A stretch of 64,000 nt of DNA from Trichosporon coremiiforme (taxonomy: Eukaryota > Basidiomycota > Tremellomycetes > Trichosporonales > Trichosporonaceae): assembly GCA_039545355.1 (NCBI GenBank), contig BCJJ01000013.1, positions 1,101,980 to 1,165,979 of the forward strand, read 5' to 3'. The notes under the pieces were generated by a model. That model saw only the letters and a program-made list of their open reading frames with translations. It was not told where the DNA came from and did no database searches. This document shows positions 34,300 to 45,647 of the stretch, piece by piece. Within the stretch, counting starts at the first letter, position 1, and every line of letters begins with the position of its first letter. Position numbers and translations under genes: made by a program.

Positions 34300-35832
34300 G
34301 TGCCCGCAAGCCGCAGGCCGCAGGCTGCAGGTTGCCCCGCACTCCCGACGAGGAACTCATGACTTTGCGCTCTTGGCGTCTGGGACACTGCCATTCTCAC
34401 GTATCCCAATGGAATGTGATGCCATCCGTGCGGCATCTAGACGCGTCTGTGTCAAGCCTCCAGACCTGTCATGCCTGTCAGTAGTTGACTGACAGTCGCC
34501 AGTGATTGACCCGTCAGAGCCTGGTCATCGGCCGCAGACGTAAGCGCGCCAGCGGCTGGCGGCACGAAGCGGCCAAGCGGCCTCTTGTCGTCGGTGTAGC
34601 TTTGGCTTGGCACAGGAGCCATTCCTTCATATCGAAGTCAGTGTCTGATCAGCGCCTGCTGCGCTGCTCGCACTGCTGGAGTGCTTGGCTTGGCGAGATC
34701 CGGAAAATGCCTCAGATCCCGGCGTACTGGCGTACCGGCGTATCAGTGTATCAGTTGCACGTTGTCTTGTCTTGCATTACAGGCCTGGAGGTGGTCAGTG
34801 CGTGCCAAGTCGTAGCCAGAGGTGGGTCGGTATCTTATCTGATCAGAGTGGAGAGGGCAGAGGGAAGAGGGGAGAGTGTGGCTCAGTGTGCGGATTGGCT
34901 TGGCCTGGCTTCTTCTGACTGGGGGTGCTGATTCGCCCGCCAGAAAGAGGGAATAGCGACCATGCCTGGGGCGCTCGGAGCCCGGGACGCGCCCGGCGCC
35001 TATAGTCAGCAGGAGCGAGTCAGCGAGTGAGGCAAGCCTGGAATACAACCGTCCTCCCTGCCAAGCCTTGCGGTTTGGCACAGCTCTGGGTTTTGTCCAT
35101 TGTCCAGCGTGCGCGCGTGCGCGCATGCGTGCGTGGCACCACGTCGCCCACTGCCCGCATCCGACGACACGCAGAAGGCACCCCCATACGACCGTGTCCT
35201 GCCAAGATATCCAAGAAAGCACCAGACGCAACCCCCCCGAACCGCCCCTTGCACAGTTGGCACGCAGTTGGTACAATTAAGGTGCACTTGGACCGTTGGA
35301 TGGCGAGTTGGGCCAGGCTTGGCATCAAGTGGGCACCGCATTGTGCTCCCCGCAAGCTCTAAAGGCTCTATGCACGCACGATGTGCGCCCCGTGCCTTGT
35401 TCGTTACGCTGCTCAGCGACGCAGCAACGTTCGTTCCCCATCGGGTCCGCAGCCCGCAGCCTTTGACCTGGCCACCTGGCGACACCATACATGCCAATCA
35501 CCAAGAGAGCCAAGCACCCCGGCAACGGTGCACCAGCGTCTCACCCGCACACGATTCCATGCACGTGACTGCGCAATAGCGGGAGCTAGCACGCCAGGGT
35601 GAGATAGTCATGCACCGGTACCCCTCCGGCATACACGGTATGTATTGCAGGGCGGGGTGCGGTGCTGACGCAGTTGCATGGCTATTCTGGGCGGAGGTGG
35701 TGGTGCTGATTATAGCAGCGGCGAGTGACTAGTGGTGACCGCAGCATTGGTGCGAAGATGCGGGCTATGCGGGCATGGCTGTAGGCGGGTATGCGGGGCG
35801 GGGCGTTGGTGAGCGCAGCCAAGCAGCCAGCT

Positions 35833-35868
<36 letters not shown>
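35833..35868. repeat. 36-base G homopolymer
   Basis: An uninterrupted run of G on the plus strand. It could form a G-quadruplex, or its length may be wrong in the assembly. It destroys the credibility of the frames that cross it, which would read poly-Gly or poly-Pro. Confidence 0.9.
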
Positions 35869-35870
<2 letters not shown>

Positions 35871-37333
35871 ATACCAAGAAAAGACAAGAGGCACGCAGTG
35901 CCAGCGATCATCCTCCGCGAGTGGAGTCTGGCCATCGGGCAGGAACCGCTTGAGTCACGATGCACCGTTACGCTGCACAGTACACACAGTGAGGTGCAAA
36001 GAAAGCCCGCGGCCCCAAGCCGCAGGCCCACAGGCCATGCAGACCGGGATTGTGGCCGAATCCCGCGAACGCGAGTCTGAAGGTCTTGGCCAGACCCAGG
36101 CTGGCCGAAGAAGAGCAGACGCAAGGACCCAAGCCCGCTCAGATACAGCCAAGCCCTCGGCGAGAGGGGTGGATGCGGGCGGGAGAGCGCAGCAAGCATT
36201 CGCCTCGCCTTCGGACCGCAGAACGAGCACCTGTCAGGACTGTCAGGGTGACGAGGGGAATGATAAAAATAATCATGAGCCGGATCTTTTCTGCAACTGC
36301 CAAGACCTTGTCAGGGTTCCGTGGAGCCCGCGCATGCCCCAAGCCACTGCGGCCAGCGAGGCAAGCCTCGCCCGCGGAGCTTGAACTGCTTGGCTTTGTC
36401 CTGGCTTGCCTAGCTGGGAGGCATATTCTTGGCTGGCCACTGGGACACGCTGGCGCGACTGGCGCAGGGGTAGAGCACTGCAAACGCAGCGAGCCAAGCC
36501 TCGCCCAAGCATGTATGATACGCACGCCTGGCCGGCGGCGGGGACTGACTGAATGCGACTGCGTCTGTGCACTATTGCGCGATATGATTGACCATTGACA
36601 CTGTGTTGCGCCCCCGAATAATCCCTCAGTCCACCTGCGTATGTGCACGTCTGCACATCATGCATGATACATGGCTTGGCTTGGCCTTGCATGACCTCAC
36701 TCCGAGATCCGCGCAAGCTTCCAAGCCTCGGCAAACGTGTGGACAGCCGTGTAAGCCTCACCTCGTGTTTCTATGTATCGCCTCATAGGCGGCTGATGGC
36801 GGCATGCTGGAGTGCTGGAGTGATACATGCATGGAACGCAGGTGCGCAACGACAGCGCACGCAGCCCCGGACGTAAGGGGGAGGAGTGAGTGGGCTAAAT
36901 CTAGAACACTGCCCGCGAAGACTCGAGCGTATCCAAATCAGGAATCAGGAACCGGTGACGGATTGGCTAGGGACCGATGCGGAGTCTTGGCATTCTTTTG
37001 TCGGTCCACACTGTCCACCAATACCCACCTGGTGTCTTTCATCGTCTGCGCTGTCACACTGTGCATGCATCGGTCCAAGCTCCACAGACGCCGCAAGCTC
37101 TGCCGGAGCTTCTATAGAGGGAACAGCATTCCCGGAAATGCAAGGCAAAGGAGGACAGAACGAGGGCTGAGGGCCGGGCAATTCCAAGAGACTCTTGTCT
37201 CTTGAGAGGGGCTTGGGACCTGAGCCCGCCAACCCGACCAAACCTGACCGGGCCTGACCTGCGACGCCGAGAATCAATCCTTGGCCTTGGCCAAGATTAG
37301 CTTGAGGCTTGGCACCGCGCACACGCAGTTAGC

Positions 37334-37340
37334 TTATAAG
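37334..37340 (+). promoter_or_regulatory. TATA-like element
   Basis: TTATAAG 76 bases before the ATG at 37416 and 20 bases after a CTTGGC hexamer. Confidence 0.45.
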
Positions 37341-37415
37341 ACCACCTGATCTCCTCCAATGCATCCCCACCCCCTCATATCTGCACCTCTGCATTCTTCA
37401 CAACTCGCAACAACA

Positions 37416-38258
37416 ATGTCTGCCACCGAGCCGCGCCACCGCCCGCACCCCGCCCCGACGTACTCGTCGTCCTCGGCCCGCGCCCACCCCTACGCCCACG
37501 GCAGCGGTCACCACCACCACCACCACCGCCGCCGCTCCCCTCCCCCCTCGATCCTCACTGAGGAGTTCCCCCCCTCGCCGCCGCGTTCGCGCCACGACCA
37601 GTCCCAGTCCCCGACGGCGATGAAGCCCCAGGAGGAGGGCTTTGAGAACCTCGTAAGTTGCAATGGCACTCGTGCCTGCAGTGTGTGAGCGGCAGTGGCT
37701 AACCATCAGCCCCCTCCCCCCGCCTCGCTCAAGAGTATTCTCGACTCGTTCCGCCGCTCGGGCGAGGGCGACCGCGACCTGCTCATGTCGATCCTCGGCG
37801 CCAAGAAGGCCGAGGAGGAGCGCATGACGGCCATCATCCAGACACGGCTCACGATCCTGCAGGCGCGTCTGAACCTGGCCACGATCCAGGCGCAGATGCA
37901 GGCCATGCCTCCCCCGGACGCGATGCGTGCCGAGCGCACCCCGTCCCTCACGCACTCTGCCTCGTCGCATGAGTCTAGCCCGGCGTACTACGACCACGTC
38001 CACCTCCCCCGCCCCATGGGCTACGGCCGCGAGCGCGACGAGCGCCTCCCGCCCATGGACGAGCGCGACATGATGGAGTACGCCAAGGAGCGCGAGCTGC
38101 GCGAGATCCGCGAGATGCGCGAGGCGCGCGAGCGCGAGCTCCAGCAGTTCCCCGACAAGATGATGCGCGCGCGTTCCGACAGCAGCTCCCGTCCGCAGCA
38201 GGGCCTCGAGATGCTGCTCGAGGGCGTGCGTGAGGCGGAGCGCAAGGACTCGCTCTAA
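37416..38258 (+). CDS. Orphan coiled-coil protein (261 aa) with a natural His6 run
   Basis: Two exons (37416-37652, 37710-38258), phase-0 intron of 57 nt ending GCTAACCATCAG. Residues 1-79 are Pro/Ser/His-rich and include six consecutive histidines (about 32-37) followed by three arginines. Exon 2 starts with PPPPASLKSILDSFRR and then a likely coiled coil (KKAEEERMTAIIQTRLTILQ onwards, about 108-140). A second highly charged helix of Arg/Glu/Met (ERELREIREMREARERELQ) lies at about 210-230. No enzymatic domain is visible; the pattern suits a scaffold or DNA/RNA-associated protein. The gene is the only one inside the GCCAAG-rich island and may be what that island controls. Unrecognised family. 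Confidence 0.65.
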
Positions 38259-40424
38259 GCAGTAAACACAAGCAAACGGAAGAGAGAAGAAGGCAGTAGC
38301 GTTGTTCATCTGGAAGATACCTGTACACCACCTTGTTGTAACAATGTATGCATAGTGCGCCGAAAGCAGCGCGAAACACACCATCACTTGCGGCAGTGCA
38401 GCAGTTGATCCGTTCGTGGCGGGGGGGAAGAACGTGTGGGGGATCTGCCATATTGCCTCGCAGCCTCATCGTGCATGCCCACACGGGCCACAAGTGCAGC
38501 AATAGCAAACCGTGTTGCGGGCCAGGCGAGCCAATGCAAGGCCAATACAGCCGGGGAGTAGAGCCTGGGAAGTGGGGCGGGTCCCGCAAGCGAAGGCGCA
38601 AGGCCAAGTCTTGGCACTTGGCAGCTTGGCCATTCTTGGCAGAGACGTTCCAAGCTTGGCTCCGGGTTCGGCCAAGTGTGCACCGGGTCCGCCGCGCCTT
38701 CCCTCCACCGCCCCTTGCCCCTTGGTCCTCTCGTGCCCCGTGCCAGCTGACCCGAGTGACCTCCTACCCCACCTAACCCTCTGGCCAGTTCCTCTGCTTC
38801 CTCCAATCCTTATTCAATCCTCATGCAAAACGTGTGTCCTGTGTGCAGGACGGTGGAGGGGAGGCGACCAAGGGACAGGATAGTTTTCGATTTCGCTGTG
38901 CCTTCCCGCTCACACCGCCGTGGTACAGTGGTACAGTGGCCAGTGGGAACCCGTGACTGCGGGAGAATGCCAAGCCGTCCTTCGGTCCCAAAATATCAGC
39001 CTCCTTGAGTCTTCTTGTTCTAATCATTGCATGCCGTTTCTCTCATTAGAAACATTCTCTTTCTGCGCCAGGGACACTAGTGCGATCTGGGCGTGCTAGC
39101 GCTGCTAGCCACCTAATCAAGTGCATTCAAGTGGAGCCATATGGAGCATACGGAGCACACGGAGCAGCGGCTATCGGTCCGTTCTCCGCTGACCTATGAG
39201 GAGCTGCCATACATAGCCCAGCAACCTCGGTATCCTCGCCAAAGCAGAGGCGGCTCGCTACAACCCCCGACGAACAGGTGCCAGGAATAGAAGATGGTGG
39301 GGATTACATGGGACAGAGTTCTGCCAAAATCATTGACTGGTAAGCCTTGCTCTGCTTGCTCTGCTTGCTCTGCCCTAGCTGCCCTCCTACTGTTCGTACA
39401 CTCTATTCGATTTCCTTCCATCGCTTCGGTGCTGGCGCTGCTGGCACTCGCCGTCTGCGCGCACGGCGAAGCCCTAGACTCTTGTTCTAATCCGAGCGTT
39501 GCTATTCTTGCACCCTTGGTCGTCACGTTGCCTTGGCTCTCTCGTGGTGTTGTCCCTGCCATGGTCTGTCACCGGAGGCCGACGGGGCCGACAAGTCGAT
39601 CACAGCCCGCGGAGACGAGTGGAGATGAGTGGCGATTTACAGCTTTGCGTGTGTGGAGTGCCTAGGATGAATCTAGAACGCAGCAGGCAGGCTAGGCAGG
39701 GCCGAGCGGGACATACCCCGCCAGCCGGTCTGGCCAGATCTCGGGATCTGCATGACGTGTGCTGCGCCGCTGGTGCGCAGGATACGGTGACGGCTCGAAG
39801 CAGGAGTGCGCAGCTGACGGCGGCTGGGGGCCAACGGAATTTGGCGCCGTCCAAGTCGCCCAGAATACACACAGACGCTGAGCGCGCTGAGACGGAGTAG
39901 AGTTCCGTCCTCTGCATTGCAGGCATGCAGACAGGCTTGGACCGCATGAATGACCCCGGGGGGGTAGAGGTCAGGCTCGCTCTCGACCTTTTCGATCATG
40001 CGCCTCACGGTAGAGGCACCAGCATAGGACTTGTTGTCCACTAGTCTTACTCGCCGCTACTTCCTCTTGTCCTTCCTGGTACACCGCTCTGGGCCTGCCC
40101 ACCTCGGAGCATACACTGTCAGCTGCCTCCTCTGCGGCTCTCTGCTCGCACTGACCCAGACTCACAACGGCCCGAAAAACACCCGACACAACGCCGAGAA
40201 TAGCCCTCCACCGCGCCGAGCCGTTCCTCCCCGCTGCATACCGCATCCCCGGGCCTCCACCGGGCATGTCCGGCTCAGTCTCCGTCACGCTTCAGTTACG
40301 GCGCATACACAGGCCAAGACTGCGGACCTCATAATGTTCTCGGTATATAGCACGCTGGGAGGTTCTCACCGCATGCTGAACTCTGATACTCACTACAACA
40401 TTGACGAGAAGACGAGAAGACGTA
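38259..40424. other. Intergenic region
   Basis: 2.2 kb. It continues the GCCAAG/CTTGGC-rich sequence to about 38980 (dense at 38595-38680), then ordinary sequence with small direct repeats CTTGCTCTG (39345-39372) and GGAGCA (39133-39165). The GH5 promoter occupies the end. Frames such as 39294-39665 have no support. Confidence 0.5.
40344..40350 (+). promoter_or_regulatory. TATA-like element of the GH5 gene
   Basis: TATATAG 75 bases before the ATG at 40425. Confidence 0.45.
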
Positions 40425-42003
40425 ATGGGCAGCAACGAGAAACCGACGACGACGTTCCTCAAAGTCGAAGGGGGTCATATCACTAGGGATGGGGAGCCGA
40501 TCATCCTCAAGGGCGCCGGCTTGGGTGGATGGAGTGAGTGATGCTACGGCTACAGAGCTCGGCAGGTTCAGCTGGTCATGTCTATGCGGCAGCTCAGCGA
40601 CGACCACTCGGCCTGCAGTCGGCCCGTAGTTGGCCTGTACAGTAGATGGTCCCGGTTCCGACTCGACCCCTCCACTGACCTCAGTGAACATGGAGAATTT
40701 CATCACGGGCTACCCAGGCCACGAGCACGAGATGCGCCGTGCGCTGCTGAACGTGCTCGGAAAGGAGAAGTACGAGTACTTCTTTGAGCGTTTCCTGACG
40801 TACTTCTTCGACGAGGCCGATGCGGCCTTCTTCGCGTCTTTGGGGCTCAACTGTCTCCGTTTGCCCGTCAACTACCGCCACTTCGAGGACGACATGAACC
40901 CGCGCGTCTTCAAGGAAGAGGGTCTCCGCCACCTCGACCGGGTCGTGGACCTCTGCGCCAAGCACGGCATCTACACGATTATTGACCTGCACGCGGCGCC
41001 GGGGGGCCAGAACGTGGACTGGCACAGCGACAGCGGCATCGCCAAGGCGCTGTTCTGGGACCACAAGGACTTCCAGGACCGCACGGTGCTGATCTGGGAG
41101 AAGCTCGCCGAGCACTACAAGCACAACCCCTGGGTGGCGGGGTACAACCCCCTGAACGAGCCGACGGACGTGGAGCACGAGCGCCTGCTGGCCTTCTACG
41201 AGCGCGTCGAGGGGGCGATCCGCGCCATTGACTCTGAGCACATTCTCTTCCTGGACGGCAACACGTTTGGCGCCGACTTCAGCCGCTTCGGCAAGCCGCT
41301 CCCCAACTCTGTCTACGCCTGCCACGACCGCAACTACGGCTTTCCCAACCCGCCCGAACCCTTTACGAGGTCTGAGAAGCAGATCGCGACGCTGGAGCGC
41401 CAGTTCGAGCGCAAGATCAAGTACATGCGTGACATTGAGGGACCGATTTGGAACGGCGAGTTCGGGCCCGTGTATGCCGATGCAACCGATGGGGAGGACT
41501 GGGAGAAGACGAACGAGGAGCGCTACGCCGTGCTCGAGGAGCAGCTCAAGATCTACGCGCGCGTCAACGCCTCCTGGTCCATCTGGCTGTACAAGGACAT
41601 CGGGTTCCAGGGCATGGTCTTCGTCGATCCCGACACGGCGTACATGAAGCTCCTGAAGCCGTTCCTCGAGAAGAAGAAGCAGACGGCCGTGGACGCCTGG
41701 GGCTGCGACGACACGCCCGTCCGCGACGTGTTCGTGCCGATGGAGAAGTGGCTGACCCAGTCGGCCCCGGGCATCGAGAAGCTCTACCCGCCCATGTGGA
41801 GGGCGCACAAGCATCTCTTCCGCCGGGTCAGGAATTGTCTGCTGGGCGAGGTCATGTGTGACGAGTACGCTGAGTACTTCCGCGACAAGACGACCGACGA
41901 GCTCGACGAGCTTGCGAAGAGCTTTGCGCTCAGTAACTGCCAGAAGAGGGACAGGCTGAACCACATCCTGACGGAGGACGGGAAGAGGGAGGTCCAAAAG
42001 TAG
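40425..42003 (+). CDS. GH5 family glycoside hydrolase (glucan beta-glucosidase-like)
   Basis: Two exons (40425-40533, 40685-42003) with a 151-nt intron encode 475 residues; the junction restores GLGGW-MNMENFITGYPGHE, a signature of this fungal GH5 group. The TIM-barrel motifs are present: GLNCLRLPVNYRHFEDD, GIYTIIDLHAAPGGQNVDWH, GYNPLNEP (acid/base Glu near residue 191) and PIWNGEFGPVYA (nucleophile Glu near 291), with SIWLYKDIGFQGMVFV at the end of the barrel. There is no signal peptide, so the enzyme is probably cytosolic and may act on internal glucosides or glycolipids rather than the wall. Related GH5 proteins in cryptococci cleave glucosylceramide or ergosteryl glucoside, but those are longer. 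The substrate here is not determined. The C-terminal 90 residues are a family-specific helical extension. Confidence 0.85.
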
Positions 42004-43123
42004 ACCTGTAGTTGATGCAAGTGTAAGAAGCAGGTAGTTCCAACGATGTGGACGGTGCAGGGTGCCTCAGCTCGAGTTCGTCAGCGACAACTCCGGCCAC
42101 CATTGGATGTCAATCGGAAGTAATGAGCAGCACCGTGGTATGGACCCACGACAATCGTGATAGCACAGTGTTTGGTGGTCCCCACATGTTTCTCTCAGTG
42201 CGCCCTTGCCCACCTGGAGCCTCAGAGAACAATCAGCGAAGGAGGGAACCGTGAGATGTCAGTTTACAGGGAGACGTCCGGTTAACAACGCAGCCGTTGG
42301 GCTCACTGACGGGGCGGCCGAATCGGTGACCTTCCCGCAATCGGGTTTCGAGGTCCAAGGACGCCGAGTGAAGAGTGGTGAGGGTGAGGAATGGGTTGAG
42401 TCGGATGTGCATGTCGGATGCTGGTGCGCAAAACCTGTCTGGTCCAGCGGATCTGAGCAGTTTTCCTCGAAAGGAAGCATGGGTTGACAGAGAATGCTTA
42501 CGGAGCAATGACAAATCCGCACCATGGGTTGCCTCGGGCTAAGGCACGGATCAAGTTGGCCGATGCGAAGATTGACTAGGGGCGTGAGAATCCTGAATGA
42601 TAGCTAAGATCGGCTGGTGGAGAGTTAGAAGATTGTTAGAAGGAAGGATGTCGTCGTCAGAGGTTGCAGAGATGGTGATGAGCGAGGAAGACACAGTGGC
42701 AAACGTTGCTAGCGCAAGACGTCGATGTCTGCGATGACGGTGGTGTGCACGTGAGCAGGGAAGGTTCGGACAGTGACGAGGTATCAGTGCGTGTGCCGGC
42801 GGGAGAACGCGCTGATTACGGGCGTGGACGAACGGGCGGAGTGAAATTGGTGCGGGCCCCGTGACTATCAGAGTCCGTTTCCAGCCTCGGGGCCCATGTG
42901 GTTGTCCCTGAACCCGTCTCGGCCAATCCTTCGCCGCTTTTTCAGCCTCGCCCGCCCCGTCGATCGATCAAATCCTGCGGCGACGTAACCAATCACACCA
43001 GACACTTCGTTTCACGTCAACAACACTTCTCGCTCGCATCCTCGCACTCTCTCACTTAACTTCAACCACAAGACCCGTTCATGCGCAGACCACCCTTCTA
43101 GACGACTCCCACGACACTCAAGC
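42004..43123. other. Intergenic region
   Basis: 1.1 kb; the C/A-rich leader before 43124 is visible. No gene or RNA that I can support. Confidence 0.45.
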
Positions 43124-45098
43124 ATGTCCTCCATCGCGTCGTCCCCCACCCTGGCGCCTGCGCACCACGCAGACCAGTCCATCTTCCGCCCATACCCGAC
43201 AGGACTCACCTTCCACCAGAAGTTCTACATCTTCTTCCTCCAAGGTGAGCTCTCTTCTTCAAGCCGGCAGAGCGCAGCTAACACGCAGGACTCGGAGCGG
43301 GCTTCATCGACTTTGGCGCCAACTTTGGAATCGCCTACGCCAGTGAGTCAAGTGTGGCACTACCTCCACTGACGCCCCAAAGTGTACCACGGCCAGTCCG
43401 ACGTTCGAGTAAGTCTTCCACAACTTTTTAAGCAGTCTTTCTAACGTTATTTGATGTGGGTCTTTAGCAAGAATACCATGTAAGTCGAAGAGGTTTTTGA
43501 GTAAAAGCTCGTGGGGAGAAGATTGGGAGGGGTGGTGGTAAATGGCACGAAATTATCTCAATGACTTTGCCGCTCGCATGCGCCCTCCTTCTTCGCCCCA
43601 GGCCCGTAGGAGTGCTTCTGTTATGAGCGGACGGGCTCAAACCTAGTGCACAGTGCATAGCTGACGGTCCAGAGCCGGTGATCTCGGAGTCACCCCTATC
43701 ATCCAATGTGCCGCCTCGATGGTCATCTCCTCCTCCCTCGTCCACACCGACCTCCACCACAAGGCGATCAGGCCGTTGCCCTTCGTGTGGCCGCACGTGC
43801 AGCACCTTCCCGATCCGCACTACATCTTCGACAAGATGTTCCGCGGCCGTGCCAAGCGTAGAGCAGCTGAGGCCGAGCGGAAAGCGGTCGAGGCCGGCCT
43901 GCCCGGTGGCGGTGAGCAGTGCGACTATTGGGAGAACCAGCCGCACGGGTTCAAGTTCTACTTCTGGATGCTCGTCCGCTTCGCGTTCGAGGGAACAGAG
44001 ATGAACATGCTCTTCGAGCGTTGCGGGTTCGGCGAGTGGTGGCTCCGCCTCCTCTGGACCGCTGCCCAGGGTGCGCTGCTCGGCATCATCTTCGGTCTCC
44101 CGTGTTGGCTCCTCGCTATCATCATCCTCGGTCCAATCTACCGCGGTGGCAACATGGGCAATGTCTGGGCCCCCCAGGCCATCAAGGGAGTGTACGGCTG
44201 CATCGTCGGATGGATCACGAACCCGATCATCGCTTCGCTCGCGCTCGGTGGACAGTCGGAGCACCACCTCCTCGTTGTCCCGGAGGACAAGGAGGCACAG
44301 GTCGCCGACGGCCGCGAGGCTGCCGACGCTTCGCCTGCGATCGACACTATCATGGAGGAAGACGTCGTGGACGGGGCGCCGGTCGAGAGCCAGATCCCGC
44401 CGTCGCCGTTCCTCCGTCCATTCCGCCCCGCCACTTCCTCGGGACTGTCTGCTCCGGAAAGCTCTCCCGGTGTCAGCGGTTCCCCGGGCCGTCCCCGTGC
44501 TGCCTCCCTCTCCCGTCCCATCACCCGCACCCGCACGCGCTCCAGCTCTTTTGGCCACACGCCCTTCACGGCGAATGCGGCTCAACTCGGCCCTCCCTCG
44601 CCCATCCTTCCCGCAGTCCCGTCCCCGCAGCGCCTCAACTCGACCCCTCAGCGCCCCGCGCAAGCACGCCGCCTGTCTACTTCGGCTGCTCCCGGTCCCC
44701 CCGGTCCGTTCAACTACGCTCTCGGAGGAGTCGGAGGTCGTGCCCGTCGTGGACGCTCGAACACTACGACAACGGTCACCGAGATCGCCCTCATGCAGCA
44801 GCGCAAGCCCGAGGCGCCCTCGCCCACACCTGGAGCCGACCGCGACACCGGCAACCTGGAGCTCGTCCCCCCGACTCGTCTGGGAGGTCGCGAGAGGGGG
44901 TTCTCCGACGTCGCGGGCGGTGCTAGCCACCACGCCTGGGCGACCGGCGTGCGCCAGAGCCATGACGGTAGCGAGCGCCCCGAGGTCGAGACCCGTCCCC
45001 GGCCCGATATTCCCCAGTTCCGCATCCAGCGGCCTAGCATGGAGGCTGGCACGGAGCCGTTCGTCGGCACTCAGAACAACAACGTCCAGGAGAAGTAA
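43124..45098 (+). CDS. DUF2456 multi-pass membrane protein with micro-exons
   Basis: Proposed exons: 43124-43244, 43289-43342, 43383-43408, 43454-43479 and 43673-45098, giving 550 residues. Exons 3 and 4 are 26 nt each. The N-terminal half matches the fungal DUF2456 pattern: FYIFFLQGLGAGFIDFGANF, AYAMYHGQSDVR, KNTIAGDLGVTPIIQC, then VHTDLHHKAIRPLPF. Membrane stretches are visible around residues 30-58, 78-95, 170-200 (GALLGIIFGLPCWLLAIIIL) and 215-235. The remaining 300 residues are Pro/Ser-rich and disordered, probably cytosolic. The family has no established role. To keep frame and recover MWVFSKNTIAGD, the third intron must end at 43453 on TG instead of AG; the nearby AG at 43467 puts the next exon out of frame. 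Either a rare acceptor or a base error is present. Confidence 0.7.
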
Positions 45099-45647
45099 CT
45101 GTGACGCCTTTCTTGACTCTCGCAAGGTTCTCTTTCATTCTCACCTCATTTAGTGCTTCCTGACCGGACTCGTGTATCATCAGAAAACCTAGACCGCATC
45201 ATGTGTTCCATAGATTCGCATGCTAATTTTAATACGTACTTTCTTGCATCTTTCATCTTCTCCCATGCATCGCTAGCACTCTGTGTACTGCGGCAGTAGG
45301 CGCGTGCCAGGAGTCGGGTGACTGCAGATATCGTCAGGCAACTGATGTATGGTGCCTGAAACCACGTGGCTCTGAGGTCTCACAAATATTTCTCGGTGGA
45401 GGTCTCCCAAGTTTCCAGCTTCCGGACGGCTGAGGATCTTCGCGGCAACATCATTGATTGCTCATCGCATCTCTCACGAGCACCTCGGCCAGAGCTCGAC
45501 ATTCTGGAGACAGCTTCCAGAATCAAATAAAGCAACTTCTCGCCACCAACGGACCTAGCTCGCCCTCGCCGCTGAGCATCCTTCCTTCGATTTCCGCCCC
45601 TCCCGTCTCACCCTCCTTCGCCCTTCTCCCCATCCTTCGACGACAAT
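45099..45647. other. Intergenic region
   Basis: 3' flank of the DUF2456 gene and promoter of RIX7. AT-rich at 45130-45250; no further feature. Confidence 0.5.

Larger units (their letters stand above)
33267..37415. other. 4.1 kb gene-poor island
   Basis: This is the longest stretch without a supported gene. Open frames (for example 33909-34484, 35791-36384, 36050-36598) are on both strands, lack domains and codon bias, and overlap simple repeats. The stretch carries a dense set of GCCAAG/CTTGGC hexamers, a short GGTCTGCT repeat (34270), alternating purine-pyrimidine GTGCGCGCG runs near 35108, a G36 tract (35833) and an A-box-like piece near 36460. No transposon ends or coding remnants were seen. 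Confidence 0.55.
33922..38985. repeat. Dispersed GCCAAG/CTTGGC hexamer cluster
   Basis: Reading both strands outside the coding gene, I count about 35 copies of GCCAAG or its complement, often in tandem such as CTTGGCTTGGC (near 34684 and 36672) or CCTTGGCCTTGGCCAAG (near 37277), and five within about 45 bases near 38600-38645. From base composition only about three would be expected in a region of this size. The hexamer equals the GCCARG core of the PacC/Rim101 pH-response factor; function here is inference. Confidence 0.65.

Noticed and set aside
36455..36500. tRNA-like A box (TGGCGCAGGGGTAGAGC)
   Set aside because: No B box, no acceptor stem and no seven-base anticodon loop follow; probably chance or a very old remnant.
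33909..36598. Several 130-200 residue frames in the gene-poor island
   Set aside because: They occur in all frames, cross simple repeats and the G tract, and lack splice structure, domains and codon bias.
40681..41997. 438-residue frame antisense to the GH5 gene
   Set aside because: Same codon-bias shadow; the sense frame carries intact catalytic motifs.
43464..45125. 553-residue frame antisense to the DUF2456 gene
   Set aside because: Shadow of the Pro/Ser-rich tail; no domain or start context.
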